Position numbers and translations under genes: made by a program
Source: Pseudorhodoplanes sp.
GTDB taxonomy: Bacteria > Pseudomonadota > Alphaproteobacteria > Rhizobiales > Xanthobacteraceae
Assembly (NCBI GenBank): GCA_032027085.1
Contig: JAVSMS010000001.1
Location: 467,711 to 531,710, forward strand
Direction: 5' to 3'
DNA: 64,000 nt
Shown: positions 18,723 through 27,515 of the stretch, one piece after another
How positions within the stretch are numbered: the stretch's first letter is position 1
Layout: the number at the start of each line of letters is the position of its first letter
The notes under the pieces: generated by a model
What the model was told of the DNA's origin: nothing
Seen by the model: only the letters and a program-made list of their open reading frames with translations
The model's database searches: none

Positions 18723-19862
18723 ATGTCCGATCATTCGTCGCTGATCCAGGAGCTCGAACACGCCATTTCCTCCGGAACGGCGAAGAAGCGGCAGAAGGCG
18801 CTGACGCTGGTCACTGATCTCTTCATGGCCGGCTCCGGCCGCTATACCGACCAACAGCTCGCTCTGTTCGACGATGTTCTGGTCACCCTCGCCTCGTCGA
18901 TCGAGACCAAGGCGCGTGTGAAACTGTCGAAGCGGCTGGCCAGCGTTTCAGACGCGCCGGTTAGACTCGTCCGTTCGCTCGCTTTCGATGACGTGATCGA
19001 AGTGGCGGCGCCGGTGCTGAAATCCTCGCCGCGACTGAGCGACGAAGATCTGGTCGAGACCGCCAAGACCAAAAGCCAGGGCCACCTGCACGCGATCACG
19101 CAGCGCGCGCAACTGAGCGAAGCCGTCACCGACGTTCTTGTCGAGCGCGGCGACCGCGAGGTCGTGCATTCGGTGGCGAAAAATTCCGGTGCCCGCTTCT
19201 CCGATCAGGGCTTCGGCAAGCTGGTGGCGCGGGCGCGCGGCGATGACACGCTGGCGCGCTATGTCGGCGCCCGCCGCGACATTCCGCGGCACCATTTCCT
19301 GAAGCTCCTGGAATCCGCCTCCGCCTCCGTGCGGGCCAAGCTGGAAGCCGCGCATCCGGACGTCGCCGAGGCGATCCGCGAGGTGGTGTCGGAGATTTCC
19401 AGCACGATCAGCCGGGAGGTGCGCGCCTCCTCGCGCGAGCATGCCAAGGCCAAGCAGCGCGTGAAGCGGCTGTGCAAGACCAGCCAGTTCGGCGAATCCG
19501 ACGTGCATGCCTTCGCGCGCGCCAACAATTTTGAGCAGACGGTGGTGGCGCTGTCGATGCTCGGGCCGTTCCCGATCGACCTCGTGGAGCGGGCGCTGCT
19601 CGACGAAAGCCCGGACATGGTGCTGATCCTCGCCAAGGCCGCGCGCTGCTACTGGTCGACGACCAAGGCGCTTCTGCAATTGCCGGCGGCCAATCGCGGC
19701 ATGTCGGCGATGGATCTCGACCATGCGCAGGCGAATTACGAGAAGCTGCAGGTCAACACCGCCAAGCAGGCGCTGGAGTTTTACAGCCTGCGCAGCAAAA
19801 TGATGGCGGAAAGGGCGCCGTCACTCGCGCCGTCGCTCGTGCAATACGCGGATGCGGGGTGA
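18723..19862 (+). CDS. DUF2336 domain protein (second of a tandem pair)
   Basis: A 379-residue paralogue of the preceding gene, alignable end to end: SDHSSLIQELEHAISSG, TDLFMAGSGRYTDQQ, RHHFLKLLESASASVRAKL, ESDVHAFARANNFEQTVVAL. It clearly arose by tandem duplication. The linker between the two helical halves differs most. The 131-base gap carries a 7-bp inverted repeat (18652-18673) and may hold a separate promoter. No function is known. Confidence 0.88.
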   Translation: MSDHSSLIQELEHAISSGTAKKRQKALTLVTDLFMAGSGRYTDQQLALFDDVLVTLASSIETKARVKLSKRLASVSDAPVRLVRSLAFDDVIEVAAPVLKSSPRLSDEDLVETAKTKSQGHLHAITQRAQLSEAVTDVLVERGDREVVHSVAKNSGARFSDQGFGKLVARARGDDTLARYVGARRDIPRHHFLKLLESASASVRAKLEAAHPDVAEAIREVVSEISSTISREVRASSREHAKAKQRVKRLCKTSQFGESDVHAFARANNFEQTVVALSMLGPFPIDLVERALLDESPDMVLILAKAARCYWSTTKALLQLPAANRGMSAMDLDHAQANYEKLQVNTAKQALEFYSLRSKMMAERAPSLAPSLVQYADAG

Positions 19863-19897
19863 GCAGAGCGAAATTCTTAGAGCTTCATTTGAAACGT

Positions 19898-19922
19898 CGT
19901 TGCCGGGCTTGTCCCGGCCAAG
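19898..19922. repeat. Short palindromic repeat GCCGGG/CCCGGC
   Basis: GCCGGG and CCCGGC around a five-base CTTGT loop, the reverse-orientation relative of the element at 941-963. It lies between convergent genes (DUF2336 and phnE) and may act as a transcription barrier. Confidence 0.55.
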
Positions 19923-19928
19923 ACGTTC

Positions 19929-20747
19929 TCAGATGATTGCGTGGCGCACCTTCGCCGACACCCATTCGCTCACCAGCACCGTCGCCAAGATCACAAGCAG
20001 GATCAGGCTAACCTGTGACCAGGCGAGCGTGTTGAGCGAGGCTTCCAGATTGAGGCCGATTCCGCCGGCACCGACAAGCCCGACCACGGCGGATTCGCGG
20101 ATGTTGATGTCCCAGCGGAACACACTGATGCCGGCAAAGGCCGGCAGGATCTGCGGCACGATGCCGTAATTCATCACCTGCGCCGGCGAGGCGCCGGTCG
20201 CCTGAATCGCCTCGACCTGACTGTGGTCAATCTCCTCGATCGCCTCATAGACCAGCTTGCCGACAAAGCCGATCGAGCGAAGCGCGATGGCGATGATGCC
20301 GGCGAATACGCCCGGGCCAAGGATGGTCACGAGCAGCAGCGCCCAGATCAGCGCGTTGATCGAGCGCGACGACACGATGATCAGGAGGGCAACAGGCCGG
20401 ATCAGCGTCACGCTCGGTGTTGTGTTGCGGGCGGCGAGAAAGGCGATCGGCACGGCGATGATGATGGCGAGCAGCGTGCCGAGCGTCGCGATCGCGAGCG
20501 TATCCCAGAGCGACCGCCACATCTCGCTCATATAGGACCAGCGCGGCGGCACCATGCGGCTGCCGATATCGGCGGCCTGATTTGGCGCATCCCAGACAAA
20601 AGCCCAGATCGTGTCCTTGGTCATCACGTTCCAGCAGAACACGAACAGCGCGACCAAGAGCAACCAGCCGAACCAGCGCACGAGGTCCTGCCGCGGCGTG
20701 GTGCGGCGCCATTCCGGCTGGCCTTCGGCGGTACGGCTGACCGGCAT
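19929..20747 (-). CDS. phnE: Phosphonate-type ABC transporter permease (distal copy)
   Basis: Second PhnE-family permease of the phnDCEE operon, 272 residues, with about six membrane helices and the inner-membrane permease loop EAIQATGASPAQVMNYGIVPQ that contacts PhnC. ATG 20747 shares one base with the stop of the upstream permease (TGATG), which fixes the start. A longer open reading to 21665 exists but is only the antisense-free extension over the upstream gene in another frame. It forms a heteromeric channel with the first PhnE for phosphonate, phosphite or phosphate ester import. Confidence 0.92.
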   Translation of the reverse strand: MPVSRTAEGQPEWRRTTPRQDLVRWFGWLLLVALFVFCWNVMTKDTIWAFVWDAPNQAADIGSRMVPPRWSYMSEMWRSLWDTLAIATLGTLLAIIIAVPIAFLAARNTTPSVTLIRPVALLIIVSSRSINALIWALLLVTILGPGVFAGIIAIALRSIGFVGKLVYEAIEEIDHSQVEAIQATGASPAQVMNYGIVPQILPAFAGISVFRWDINIRESAVVGLVGAGGIGLNLEASLNTLAWSQVSLILLVILATVLVSEWVSAKVRHAII

Positions 20748-21565
20748 CACTGGATCCTCTGCCGGATCAGGCTCGAACCGTATTCGCAGAGCATGACGAT
20801 GACGATGATCAGGATCAGGATGGCGGCGGCGCTGTCGTATTCGTAGCGGTCGAGCGCGGTGTTGAGAGTGGCGCCGATGCCGCCGGCACCGACGATGCCG
20901 ACCACCGCCGATTCGCGGAAATTGATGTCGAGGCGATAGAGGCTGAGGCCGATCAGGCGCGGCATGACCTGCGGCTGCACGCCGTAATTGATGAGCTGCA
21001 GCCAGGAGGCGCCGGCCGCTCGCACCGCTTCCGCCTGCGCGGGGTCGATATCCTCGACGTCTTCGGCCAGGAGCTTCGCCAGAAAGCCTATTGTTGCGAA
21101 GGACAAAGTGAGAAAACCGGCCAGCGGCCCGAAGCCGACCATGGCCACGAACAGGATGGCGACGATCACCTCGTGCAGCGCGCGCGAGATCGCGATGATG
21201 CCGCGGCAGACCAGGTAGACAGGCGTCGGCGCCAGATTGCGCGCCGCGCCAATCCCGATCGGCACCGAAATCAGGATGCCGACCACGGTCGCAGCGACGG
21301 TCATGGTCAGGCTTTCCTGCATGCCGAGCGCAATGTCGCTCCAGCGGTTCACGAAATCCGGCTTGAGAAAGCCAGACAGGAGGCGCCCTGCCCGTGCCAT
21401 GCCCTCGGCGACGCGCGACCAATTCACCTCGACCGAATTTACAGCCAGCACGAGATAGAGAATGGCGCCGCCATAGATGGCCCAGCGCCATGCGGGATTG
21501 GCGATGAACGGCGGCCGGCGCCACGTACTTGGATAAACCCTGCCGGACATCACCGCGTCGGTCAT
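20747..21565 (-). CDS. phnE: Phosphonate-type ABC transporter permease (proximal copy)
   Basis: First PhnE-family permease, 272 residues, with the coupling loop EAVRAAGASWLQLINYGVQPQ and the conserved INFRESAVVGIVGAGGIG segment shared with its partner. It begins five bases after the phnC stop. Having two permease genes is common in alphaproteobacterial phn operons. No phnG-M lyase or other phosphonate-degrading gene is present in the window. Confidence 0.92.
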   Translation of the reverse strand: MTDAVMSGRVYPSTWRRPPFIANPAWRWAIYGGAILYLVLAVNSVEVNWSRVAEGMARAGRLLSGFLKPDFVNRWSDIALGMQESLTMTVAATVVGILISVPIGIGAARNLAPTPVYLVCRGIIAISRALHEVIVAILFVAMVGFGPLAGFLTLSFATIGFLAKLLAEDVEDIDPAQAEAVRAAGASWLQLINYGVQPQVMPRLIGLSLYRLDINFRESAVVGIVGAGGIGATLNTALDRYEYDSAAAILILIIVIVMLCEYGSSLIRQRIQ

Positions 21566-21570
21566 CGCGT

Positions 21571-22389
21571 CTAGCCCACGGCCGCCAGCGGCGTGCGCGT
21601 TCCCACGTCGTGGGAGTCATCGCCGTCCTCGCGCTTGATCGCGCGTGTCCAGTCCTCCTCGCCATAGATGCGGGTGAGCACCTCCGGTGTCAGCCCGTCC
21701 GCGGGACCGTCATAGACGATGACGCCGGCGCGCAGGCCGACGATGCGCTTCAAGAACATCTGCGCCAAAGACACGTCGTGGATGTTGACCACGGCCGCGA
21801 GTCTGCGCTCGGCGCAGATTTCGCAGATCAGCCGCATGATCTGACGCGACGTCTTTGGATCGAGGCTCGCGGTCGGCTCGTCCACCAGCAGCAGATCCGG
21901 ATTCTGCTGCAGGGCGCGGGCGATGCCGACGCGCTGGCGCTGGCCGCCGGAGAGCGCGTCGGCGCGTTTGTCGACATGATCCAGGAGGCCGACGCGATCG
22001 AGCGTCGCAAAGGCGTTGCGCACATCCTCAGGTGGGAAGCGGCGGAAGAAGCTGCGCCAGAACGGCACATAGCCCAGCCGCCCGGACAGGACATTCTCCA
22101 TGACCGTCAGCCGCTCGACCAAGGCGTATTCCTGGAAGATCATGCCCATGCGGCGGCGCATGCGCCGCAGATCGTGGCGACCGAGATGGGACACTTCCTC
22201 GTCGTTGAGAAGGATCCGGCCCGCGCTCGGCTCCACCAGGCGGTTGATGCAGCGGATCAGGGTGGATTTGCCGGCGCCGGACGGTCCGATCAAGCCGATG
22301 ATCTCGCCGGAGAGAACATCAAGATCGACACCGCTCAGCGCAACGTCGCCGGTGCGATAACGCTTGCTCAACCCCCTGATCTGCAGCAT
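21571..22389 (-). CDS. phnC: Phosphonate-type ABC transporter ATP-binding protein
   Basis: ABC ATPase of 272 residues energising the PhnE permeases. Walker A is GPSGAGKST (about residues 35-43), followed by a Q-loop in [19 protein letters not shown], the signature [15 protein letters not shown] and Walker [13 protein letters not shown]. It lies six bases after phnD and five before phnE. The length and [11 protein letters not shown] stretch are typical of PhnC rather than generic ABC ATPases. Confidence 0.94.
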   Translation of the reverse strand: MLQIRGLSKRYRTGDVALSGVDLDVLSGEIIGLIGPSGAGKSTLIRCINRLVEPSAGRILLNDEEVSHLGRHDLRRMRRRMGMIFQEYALVERLTVMENVLSGRLGYVPFWRSFFRRFPPEDVRNAFATLDRVGLLDHVDKRADALSGGQRQRVGIARALQQNPDLLLVDEPTASLDPKTSRQIMRLICEICAERRLAAVVNIHDVSLAQMFLKRIVGLRAGVIVYDGPADGLTPEVLTRIYGEEDWTRAIKREDGDDSHDVGTRTPLAAVG

Positions 22390-22395
22390 CGGGCT

Positions 22396-23367
22396 TCAGC
22401 CCTTGCAGTCGTATTTGACACCCATCGCCTTGTCGACCTCGCGCACCGCCTCCCAGTGCTGCTTGTAGGTGATCGGCATGAACTGCTGCATCGGCGGGGT
22501 CGTCTTGCCGAATTCCTTCTGCAATTCCGATCCGTCCCACGGGAAGGTGAAGAAGGCTTCCTTCACTTTCGCCGCCAGCTCCGGCTTCAGATTGTAGACA
22601 TAGCCATAGCCGGTCGTGGGGAAGGTCTTGGACTTGTAGATGGTGACGATCTGCTCCTTCTTCACCACGCCCCGCTCGATGATGCGGTGCATGACCTCGT
22701 TGGCGATGGCGGCCGCCGGATAATCCTTGTTGGCGACGCCGATCACAGAATTGTCGTGCTTGCCGGAAAAGACCGGCTCGTAATCCTTGCCTGCCTCGAG
22801 CTTGAAATTCTCTCGCAGCAGCGCCGACGGGGCGCGGTAGCCGGAATTCGAGGTCTGCGTCGTGAAGGCCATCTTCTTGCCCTTGATGTCCTCGATCTTC
22901 TGCACGCCGCTGCCGGGATAGGTGATGATCTCCATTTCGTAGCCGAAGGCATTGTTCTTCGAGGCCATCAGCGCGATCGGCACGAAGCCGGCGCAGTTCA
23001 CCGCCAGCGGATTGGAGCCGGTATTGAAACCCGCGACATGCAGGCGGCCGGCGCGCATCGCCTCAAGCTGCGCCGAATTCGACTGCACTGGGAAGAACTG
23101 CACCTTCTTGCCGGTCACCTTTTCCATGTGCCGGAGAAAGCCCTCCCAGACCTTGGCGTAGACAGCAGGGTCCTCGACCGGCGTATAGGCGAAGATCAGC
23201 GTCGAGGGATCGACCCATTGCTTGGGATCCTTGGGCGCATCAGCGACAAGGTCGCCGTCGGCATCGCTATAGCGGGCATCCAGCGCCGATGCGGGCCGCG
23301 GCGCAAGCGCCAGCAGGAGCACCGCGAAAAGGCCGATCAAGCAGTCAAAACGCAGCCGGCGAAGCAT
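22396..23367 (-). CDS. phnD: Phosphonate-type ABC transporter substrate-binding protein
   Basis: Periplasmic PhnD-family binding protein, 323 residues. A signal peptide (about 1-27, ending ASALDARY) precedes the mature domain with IFAYTPVEDPAVYAKVW, VAGFNTGSNPLAVN and AFTTQTSNSGYRAP, the ligand-contacting loops of the family. ATG 23367 is chosen because GGGGAG lies seven bases upstream; in-frame ATGs further up lack this. First gene of phnDCEE, with its promoter in 23368-23544. Confidence 0.92.
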   Translation of the reverse strand: MLRRLRFDCLIGLFAVLLLALAPRPASALDARYSDADGDLVADAPKDPKQWVDPSTLIFAYTPVEDPAVYAKVWEGFLRHMEKVTGKKVQFFPVQSNSAQLEAMRAGRLHVAGFNTGSNPLAVNCAGFVPIALMASKNNAFGYEMEIITYPGSGVQKIEDIKGKKMAFTTQTSNSGYRAPSALLRENFKLEAGKDYEPVFSGKHDNSVIGVANKDYPAAAIANEVMHRIIERGVVKKEQIVTIYKSKTFPTTGYGYVYNLKPELAAKVKEAFFTFPWDGSELQKEFGKTTPPMQQFMPITYKQHWEAVREVDKAMGVKYDCKG

Positions 23368-23544
23368 TTTCGATCTCCCCATAATCGTTTGTTTGGCGGC
23401 ATGCCAAAGCATGCGGCCGACGGAAAGCGAGTTCCATCACCACGAATGATAACAGGTTTATGACGGGCGGACAGAGGGCGAAAAAGAGCGAAAAAGCCGC
23501 TACGACTTTGCTCGCAGGAAAAAATCCCGCCTGAAAAAGTGAGG

Positions 23545-23799
23545 CTATGCTGCAGGCGCGTTGTGAACGCGGATACCGACGGCCAGTGTCGAAACCGTAT
23601 TGCCGCGATTGATCTTGACCTGCACGGTATCAGGGTCGATCACGACATAACGGGCGACAATCCGCAAGATTTCCTCGCGCAGCACCGCAATCAGGTCGCT
23701 CTGATGGACCAGGCTGCGCTCGTATTGCAGCAAAATTTGCAGCCGCTCCCGCGCCACCGGCGCCGAGCGGCGGCGCCTGAAGAAGTCTAAAAGCTTCAT
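23545..23799 (-). CDS. minE: Cell division topological specificity factor MinE
   Basis: An 84-residue MinE, which stimulates MinD ATPase and drives pole-to-pole oscillation. The N-terminal KLLDFFRRRR membrane-targeting helix and RERLQILLQYER anti-MinCD segment are followed by the C-terminal dimerisation region VIDPDTVQVKI. It overlaps minD by four bases (ATGA), so translation is coupled. Last gene of minCDE. Confidence 0.96.
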   Translation of the reverse strand: MKLLDFFRRRRSAPVARERLQILLQYERSLVHQSDLIAVLREEILRIVARYVVIDPDTVQVKINRGNTVSTLAVGIRVHNAPAA

Positions 23800-24611
23800 G
23801 CAGCTCTCCGTCCGAAAAGCCGGTCGAGGAATCCCTTTTTCCCGGTGGGCACGATCATCTCGACATTCTCGCCATTGAGGCGCTGCGCCGCATTCCAGTA
23901 AGCGCGGCCGGGATCGCTGCTCGGCGCGCTCAGCGTGACCGGCGTGCCGAGATTGGACGCGCGCAGCACCTGCTCGCTTTCCGGAATGATGCCGAGCAGC
24001 GGGATCGACAGGATTTCGACGACATCCTCGACACTGAGCATGTCGCCGCGGGCGGCGCGGGCCGGGTCATAGCGGGTGATCAGGAGTTCCTTCTCCACGC
24101 GTTCGCCTCGTTCCGCTCTCAGCGTCTTGGAATCCAGCATGCCGATGATGCGATCCGAATCACGCACCGACGATACCTCAGGATTGGTGACGATAATCGC
24201 GGCATCTGCGTGGCGCATCGCGAGAATTGCGCCGCGCTCGATGCCGGCCGGGCTGTCGCAGATGACCCAGTCATAGCTCTGGCGCAATTGCTCGATCACG
24301 CGGGCGACGCCCTCCTCGGTCAGCGCATCCTTGTCGCGGGTTTGCGAGGCCGGCAGGAGCCACAGGGTTTCGAGACGCTTGTCGCGGATCAGGGCCTGCG
24401 GCAGCTTGGCGACGCCCTGGATGACGCTGATCAGGTCATAGACCACGCGCCGCTCCGCCCCCATCACCAGATCGAGGTTGCGCAGGCCGACATCGAAATC
24501 GACCACCACGACATTCTGGCCGCCCTGCGCCAGCGCGGCGCCCAGAGCCGCGGTCGTCGTCGTCTTGCCAACGCCGCCCTTGCCGGAGGTCACCACCACG
24601 ACTTTACCCAT
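23796..24611 (-). CDS. minD: Septum site-determining ATPase MinD
   Basis: ParA-type ATPase, 271 residues, recruiting MinC to the membrane and oscillating with MinE. The deviant Walker A SGKGGVGKTTTTA lies at about 9-21, DFDVGLRNLD follows, and the C-terminal amphipathic membrane-targeting helix is KKGFLDRLFGRR. ATG 24611 is preceded by GGAGGG with suitable spacing and gives the canonical MGKVVVVTSG start. It sits between minC (40-base gap) and minE (overlap). Confidence 0.97.
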   Translation of the reverse strand: MGKVVVVTSGKGGVGKTTTTAALGAALAQGGQNVVVVDFDVGLRNLDLVMGAERRVVYDLISVIQGVAKLPQALIRDKRLETLWLLPASQTRDKDALTEEGVARVIEQLRQSYDWVICDSPAGIERGAILAMRHADAAIIVTNPEVSSVRDSDRIIGMLDSKTLRAERGERVEKELLITRYDPARAARGDMLSVEDVVEILSIPLLGIIPESEQVLRASNLGTPVTLSAPSSDPGRAYWNAAQRLNGENVEMIVPTGKKGFLDRLFGRRAA

Positions 24612-24650
24612 GCCACCACCCTCCACGTCTCGCATCTCCCGGGTCTGTTC

Positions 24651-25370
24651 CTAAGTCCGCGCCGCGATCCTGATCGCCGTTCCCTCCAGCCACACCTGGA
24701 TCGGCCCGCCATAAAGCGACGCATCGATCTGCTCGGCGGTCAGGAAGTAGCCGTCGATCGCCAGCAATTCCGGTTCCGCCTTGCTGCAAAAGATTCGCGC
24801 GCGCGGATTGCCGTTCGCGCCCGCCATCGCCCGACCGCGGATGGCGCCGTAGACATGGATCGACCCACCGGCGACAACCTCGGCGCCGGAGGCGATGGAT
24901 CCGATGATGGTCACATCGCCATTCGGAAAATCCACCGACTGGCCCGACCGCACCGGCTCATTAAGCAAGAGCGCCGTCGGCGCCGGGTCCGGCAGCGGCA
25001 CAAAGGGCAACTTGCGCGGCGGCGGCGTGTCGAGTACGTCGTCACTGGCCGGACGGCCACCCTTCAGGAGCGGAGGCAGATCGGGCCCGAGCAGCGCGGC
25101 GTCAGCGCCTTCCAGGCCCATGATGCGGATATCCCGCCGCTCCAGCTCCGCCACCAATTTCGCGATGGCTTCGTGTTCGAGCTCGACCGAACCGAGGTCG
25201 AGCACCACCGGCCGGCCGACAAAGAAACCCGCCGAATTGCGGATCCAGTTATCGAGCTCCAGCAGCCAGTCGGCGATGTCGCCTTCAGGCGCGAGCGCGA
25301 AGGCCATGAAGGAGCGGGCCCTGAACCGCATCGCTCTGCGGGGTCGGACGGCGCTGGACATCGCGGCCAT
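24651..25370 (-). CDS. minC: Septum site-determining protein MinC
   Basis: Inhibitor of FtsZ ring assembly, 239 residues. The N-terminal FtsZ-binding domain (about 13-105) has RARSFMAFALAPEG, and a Pro-rich linker leads to the C-terminal beta-helix (about 137-239) with GDVTIIGSIASGAEVVAGG and IHVYGAIRGRAMAG, the MinD-binding signature. ATG 25370 is selected because AGGAGAC immediately precedes it; the reading frame upstream is low-complexity. First gene of minCDE. Confidence 0.94.
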   Translation of the reverse strand: MAAMSSAVRPRRAMRFRARSFMAFALAPEGDIADWLLELDNWIRNSAGFFVGRPVVLDLGSVELEHEAIAKLVAELERRDIRIMGLEGADAALLGPDLPPLLKGGRPASDDVLDTPPPRKLPFVPLPDPAPTALLLNEPVRSGQSVDFPNGDVTIIGSIASGAEVVAGGSIHVYGAIRGRAMAGANGNPRARIFCSKAEPELLAIDGYFLTAEQIDASLYGGPIQVWLEGTAIRIAART

Positions 25371-25760
25371 GTCTCCTGTCTCCCTGCGCCCTCGCTTTCG
25401 GCAAACGCGCGCACATGCGGCGGCAAGTGATTCGCGCTCCGCATCCACGGGAGTCTAAGCCGACGTAGGCGGATTTTGGGCAGGACGAAGGCGATTATCC
25501 CCCGCGAAGGGCGGACGCGCGAACGATTCCATGAATGATGTGTCGCATCTGCGCCAGCTCACACATGGGATGAGCGCGCTTGCATGAGTGTTTACCGCGC
25601 GTGAACGCCTGCGATGTTAAGGTGGGTGTTGAAGCCGCGGTGATCCTTTGCACGAAGTTTTTCATTCAGGAGATTCAATCATTGAATCTCCCTGCCAACA
25701 ACGCGGTGCAAATTCCTTATATCATTCAGCTTTTGATTGCCGCCGAAGGATACGCGCGCC
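25371..25760. other. Intergenic region upstream of minCDE
   Basis: About 390 bases between the stop of the dehydratase and the start of minC, both minus strand. It must carry the minC promoter. It contains a perfect 10-bp inverted repeat (25669-25691) close to the dehydratase end, but no convincing open frame, tRNA or intrinsic terminator. Confidence 0.5.
25669..25691. repeat. Perfect 10-bp inverted repeat, GGAGATTCAA
   Basis: GGAGATTCAA, a three-base TCA spacer and the exact complement. It lies 70 bases past the dehydratase stop. Neither side has a T-tract, so it is not a normal intrinsic terminator. It could be a 3' mRNA stabilising hairpin or a dyad operator. Confidence 0.6.
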
Positions 25761-27488
25761 TCAATGAATCTCCGGCTCGGGAATTGCGGCGCCCGCCTGC
25801 AGGAAATCAAAATCGCAGCCCTCGTCGGCCTGCCCGATATGCTGCGAGGACATCGCGCCATAGCCGCGCTCGTAACGCGGCGGCGGCGGCGTCCAGACAG
25901 CGCGGCGGCGCGCCATCTCCTCTTCGCTGACATGCAGATGGATTGAGCGGGCGGCGACATCGACCTCGATCTCGTCGCCGGTCTGCACAAACGCCAACGG
26001 CCCGCCGACATAGCTCTCGGGCGCGACGTGCAGGATGCAGGCGCCGTAGCTCGTTCCGCTCATGCGCGAGTCGGACATCCGCAGCATGTCGCGCACGCCG
26101 GCCTTCACCAGCTTCCTCGGGATCGGCAGCATCCCCCATTCCGGCATGCCGGGGCCGCCTTTGGGGCCTGAATTCTTCAGCACCAGCACATGGTCGGGCG
26201 TGACGTCGAGATCGTCGCGCTCGACCTCGCGCGCCATGTGGTTGTAATCCTCGAAGGCCAGCACCTTGCCGCGATGCTTGTGGAAGCGCTTCTCGGCGGC
26301 CGCCGGCTTCATCACGCAGCCGCGCGGCGCGACATTGCCGGTCAGCACGGCCGTCGCCCCTTCCGCATAGAGCGGATCGGACAGCGGGTGGATCACCTCG
26401 GGCAGCCAGGTTCTTGCGCCGGCGATGTTCTCGCCAATGGTCTTGCCGTTGACGGTGAGGCAATCGAGGTCGAGCAGATCACGCATCTCCGCCATGAGCG
26501 CGCGCAAGCCGCCGGCGTAATAGAAATCCTCCATCAGGTATTTGCCCGACGGGGTGATATTGGCGATCACCGGCACCTGGCGGGAAATCTCGTCGAAACG
26601 CTGCATGCCAAGCGCGATGCCGGCGCGCCGCGCCATCGCCACCACATGGATGATGGCGTTGGTGGAGCCGCCGAGCGCCATGTGCACGCGGATGGCGTTG
26701 TCAAAAGCGGCGGGCGTCAGGATTCGCGCCGGCGTCAGGTCTTCCCATACCATTTCAACGATGCGGCGGCCGGCGGCGGCGTTCATGCGGGGGTGACTGG
26801 AATCGGCGGCGGGAATGGACGAGGAACCCGGAAGCGCAAGGCCCATCGCCTCCGCAATCGACATCATGGTCGCTGCGGTGCCCATCACCATGCAGGTGCC
26901 GAAGGAGCGCGCGATGCCGCCTTCGATCTCGTCCCAGTCGGCCTCGGTAATGTTGCCGGCGCGCTTCTCGTCCCAGTATTTCCAGGCGTCGGAGCCCGAC
27001 CCGAGCGTCAGCCCGCGCCAATTGCCGCGCAGGGCCGGGCCGGCCGGCACATAGATCGACGGAATCCCCATGCTGACCGCGCCCATGATCAGGGCCGGCG
27101 TGGTCTTGTCGCAGCCGCCCATGAGCACGGCGCCGTCGATCGGATAGCTGCGCAGCACCTCCTCGGTCTCCATCGCAAGGAAATTGCGATAGAGCATGGT
27201 CGAGGGCTTCACGAACGGCTCGGCGAGCGACATCGCCGGCATCTCGACGGGGAAGCCGCCCGCCTGCAGCACGCCGCGCTTCACGTCCTCCGCCCGCGCG
27301 CGCAGATGCGCGTGGCAGGCGTTCATGTCGCTCCAGGTGTTGACGATGGCGATGACCGGCTTGCCCTCCCAGTCGGCCTTGTCGAAGCCGAACTGGCGCA
27401 GGCGCGCGCGATGGCCGAAGGAACGCAGGTCGCTGACGCCGAGCCAGCGATGGCTGCGCAGGTCTTGCGGAGACTTGCGTGGGGTCAT
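25761..27488 (-). CDS. IlvD/Edd-family dehydratase, sugar-acid type (arabinonate/xylonate-like)
   Basis: Iron-sulfur dehydratase of 575 residues. Three putative cluster cysteines are visible: Cys58 (DMNACH), Cys126 (GGCDKTTPA) and Cys199 (SFGTCMVMG). The GGCDKTTPA form and the extended C-terminus match aldonate dehydratases such as L-arabinonate/D-xylonate dehydratase rather than valine-pathway IlvD. The gene starts 27 bases after a TRAP-TAXI permease gene, which supports a catabolic role on an imported sugar acid or related hydroxy acid. Exact substrate is not deducible. Confidence 0.87.
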   Translation of the reverse strand: MTPRKSPQDLRSHRWLGVSDLRSFGHRARLRQFGFDKADWEGKPVIAIVNTWSDMNACHAHLRARAEDVKRGVLQAGGFPVEMPAMSLAEPFVKPSTMLYRNFLAMETEEVLRSYPIDGAVLMGGCDKTTPALIMGAVSMGIPSIYVPAGPALRGNWRGLTLGSGSDAWKYWDEKRAGNITEADWDEIEGGIARSFGTCMVMGTAATMMSIAEAMGLALPGSSSIPAADSSHPRMNAAAGRRIVEMVWEDLTPARILTPAAFDNAIRVHMALGGSTNAIIHVVAMARRAGIALGMQRFDEISRQVPVIANITPSGKYLMEDFYYAGGLRALMAEMRDLLDLDCLTVNGKTIGENIAGARTWLPEVIHPLSDPLYAEGATAVLTGNVAPRGCVMKPAAAEKRFHKHRGKVLAFEDYNHMAREVERDDLDVTPDHVLVLKNSGPKGGPGMPEWGMLPIPRKLVKAGVRDMLRMSDSRMSGTSYGACILHVAPESYVGGPLAFVQTGDEIEVDVAARSIHLHVSEEEMARRRAVWTPPPPRYERGYGAMSSQHIGQADEGCDFDFLQAGAAIPEPEIH

Positions 27489-27515
27489 TTTCAGGAATTC
27501 ACGTTGTCGGGATGG

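Noticed and set aside
20748-21665. Extended reading of the distal phnE to 578 residues
   Set aside because: The extra part lies inside the upstream phnE in another frame; TGATG coupling gives a proper start at 20747.
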